Part shown: positions 30,014 to 30,520 of the stretch, piece after piece
Layout: each line of letters starts with the position of its first letter
Position numbering within the stretch: the stretch's first letter is position 1
Assembly: GCA_002491195.1 (NCBI GenBank)
Contig: DKVL01000098.1
Span: 27,551 to 58,070, forward strand
DNA length: 30,520 nucleotides
From: Lachnospiraceae bacterium UBA7179
GTDB taxonomy: Bacteria > Bacillota > Clostridia > Lachnospirales > Lachnospiraceae
Reading direction: 5' to 3'
Made by a program: the position numbers and the translations under genes
The notes under the pieces: model-generated
What the model was told of the DNA's origin: nothing
What the model saw: only the letters and a program-made list of their open reading frames with translations
Database searches by the model: none

Positions 30014-30520
30014 CTCCCGTCATCTGGTCTGTCATAAAATCCGACGTACTTCTTGTGCCAGACTCTGCCGCAGAACTGGTATTTGTTCCCGTCATGGAAA
30101 GCACATCCAGGATACGGTTCAGAAACGCGCGCCTGCTCCTGTTCCCGCGAATCAGCTCATGGAAGATCTGACCGTCCTTTAGAAACAAAATCCTGCTGCA
30201 GTAACTTGCCGAAAAGGCGTCATGTGTCACCATGAAAATCGTCGCGTGCTTTGCCTCATTCATTTGCTGAAATGTCTCCAACAGTGTCTCTGCCGCCTTC
30301 GAATCCAACGCTCCTGTCGGCTCGTCGGCAAGGAGGAGCTTCGGACGGTTGATGAGCGCCCGCGCACAGGCGCAGCGCTGCTTCTGCCCTCCTGAGACCT
30401 GATAGGGAAATTTGTCCCGGATCTCCCAGATCCCAAGCAGCCGCATCATCTCCTCGCTGTCTTTTTGAATCACTTTTCTGCTCTTGTTCTGAAGCGTCAT
30501 CGCAAGCACGATATTCTCCC
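29994..30520 (-). CDS. BceA-like ABC transporter ATPase (partial, cut by window edge)
   Basis: The C-terminal part of an ATPase whose start lies outside the window. Visible are the signature VSGGQKQR, Walker B KLLLADEPTG with the D-loop, and the switch histidine in MVTHD; Walker A and the Q loop are missing only because of the edge. A serine/threonine-rich tail of about 30 residues follows the usual end. The stop lies inside the permease gene, overlapping its start by about 20 bp, so the two are translated together. Confidence 0.92.
   Translation of the reverse strand, partial: ENIVLAMTLQNKSRKVIQKDSEEMMRLLGIWEIRDKFPYQVSGGQKQRCACARALINRPKLLLADEPTGALDSKAAETLLETFQQMNEAKHATIFMVTHDAFSASYCSRILFLKDGQIFHELIRGNRSRRAFLNRILDVLSMTGTNTSSAAESGTRSTSDFMTDQMTGGDGDAR

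Overview
The window looks like chromosomal DNA of an anaerobic Firmicute, most likely a Clostridia/Lachnospiraceae-type gut bacterium. The basis is the gene content: a LytTR response regulator with an AgrC-like kinase, two BceAB-type ABC transporters, a PadR/prefix-domain FtsW pair, a DUF4317-like protein, a LytTR/DUF3021 pair and a GH42 beta-galactosidase. Strong AGGAGG-type ribosome sites, several non-ATG starts and near-consensus sigma-A promoters fit this. No rRNA, tRNA, CRISPR array, phage module or intact insertion sequence was seen.

Layout. 1-3.9 kb (minus strand): a membrane GGDEF diguanylate cyclase, then an AgrC-like histidine kinase and its LytTR response regulator. 4.25-7.19 kb (plus, divergent from the regulators): a BceA-like ATPase and a BceB-like permease, so this is a peptide-sensing/detoxification module. 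7.4-8.8 kb: a shortened DUF4317-like protein and an unknown membrane-anchored protein. 9.2-13.9 kb: three XRE regulators (one with TPRs, one fused to a SAM methyltransferase, one with an unknown C-terminal half), a HAD hydrolase overlapping the methyltransferase gene, and an S51 peptidase. 13.9-14.5 kb: an AT-rich RelE/ParE toxin-antitoxin pair. 14.5-16.1 kb (minus): a TetR-flavodoxin-VanZ operon behind a 43-bp perfect palindrome. 16.1-16.9 kb: a structured non-coding stretch and a 39-codon ORF. 16.9-19 kb: an alpha/beta hydrolase and a scar of two 5'-truncated genes (AraC, GlcG/HbpS). 19-23.2 kb (minus): an Ntn-type C-N hydrolase, then (upstream on the same strand) a GH42-LytTR-DUF3021 operon. 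23.3-25.1 kb (minus): PadR and an FtsW/RodA-like protein. 25.6-27.7 kb: a divergent carbamoyltransferase, a PNPOx-like flavoprotein, a MarR regulator and a 34-residue cysteine-rich protein. 27.9-30.5 kb (minus): a second BceB/BceA pair, the ATPase cut by the window edge.

Many modules are a sensor or one-component regulator beside an effector or transporter, often with a palindrome over the promoter, which suggests a region of niche-adaptation and envelope-stress functions.

The most unusual signal lies between genes. Three families of short palindromic repeats recur: (A) elements built on AAGGAACTGT, at nine or more sites, two carrying identical 20-bp arms; (B) a two-stem element present twice with the same geometry and several compensatory base changes; (C) a 70-85 bp element with a conserved hairpin loop. 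Elements of A and B supply the last codons and stop codons of two genes. Families A and B are the best candidates for something poorly described in this window.
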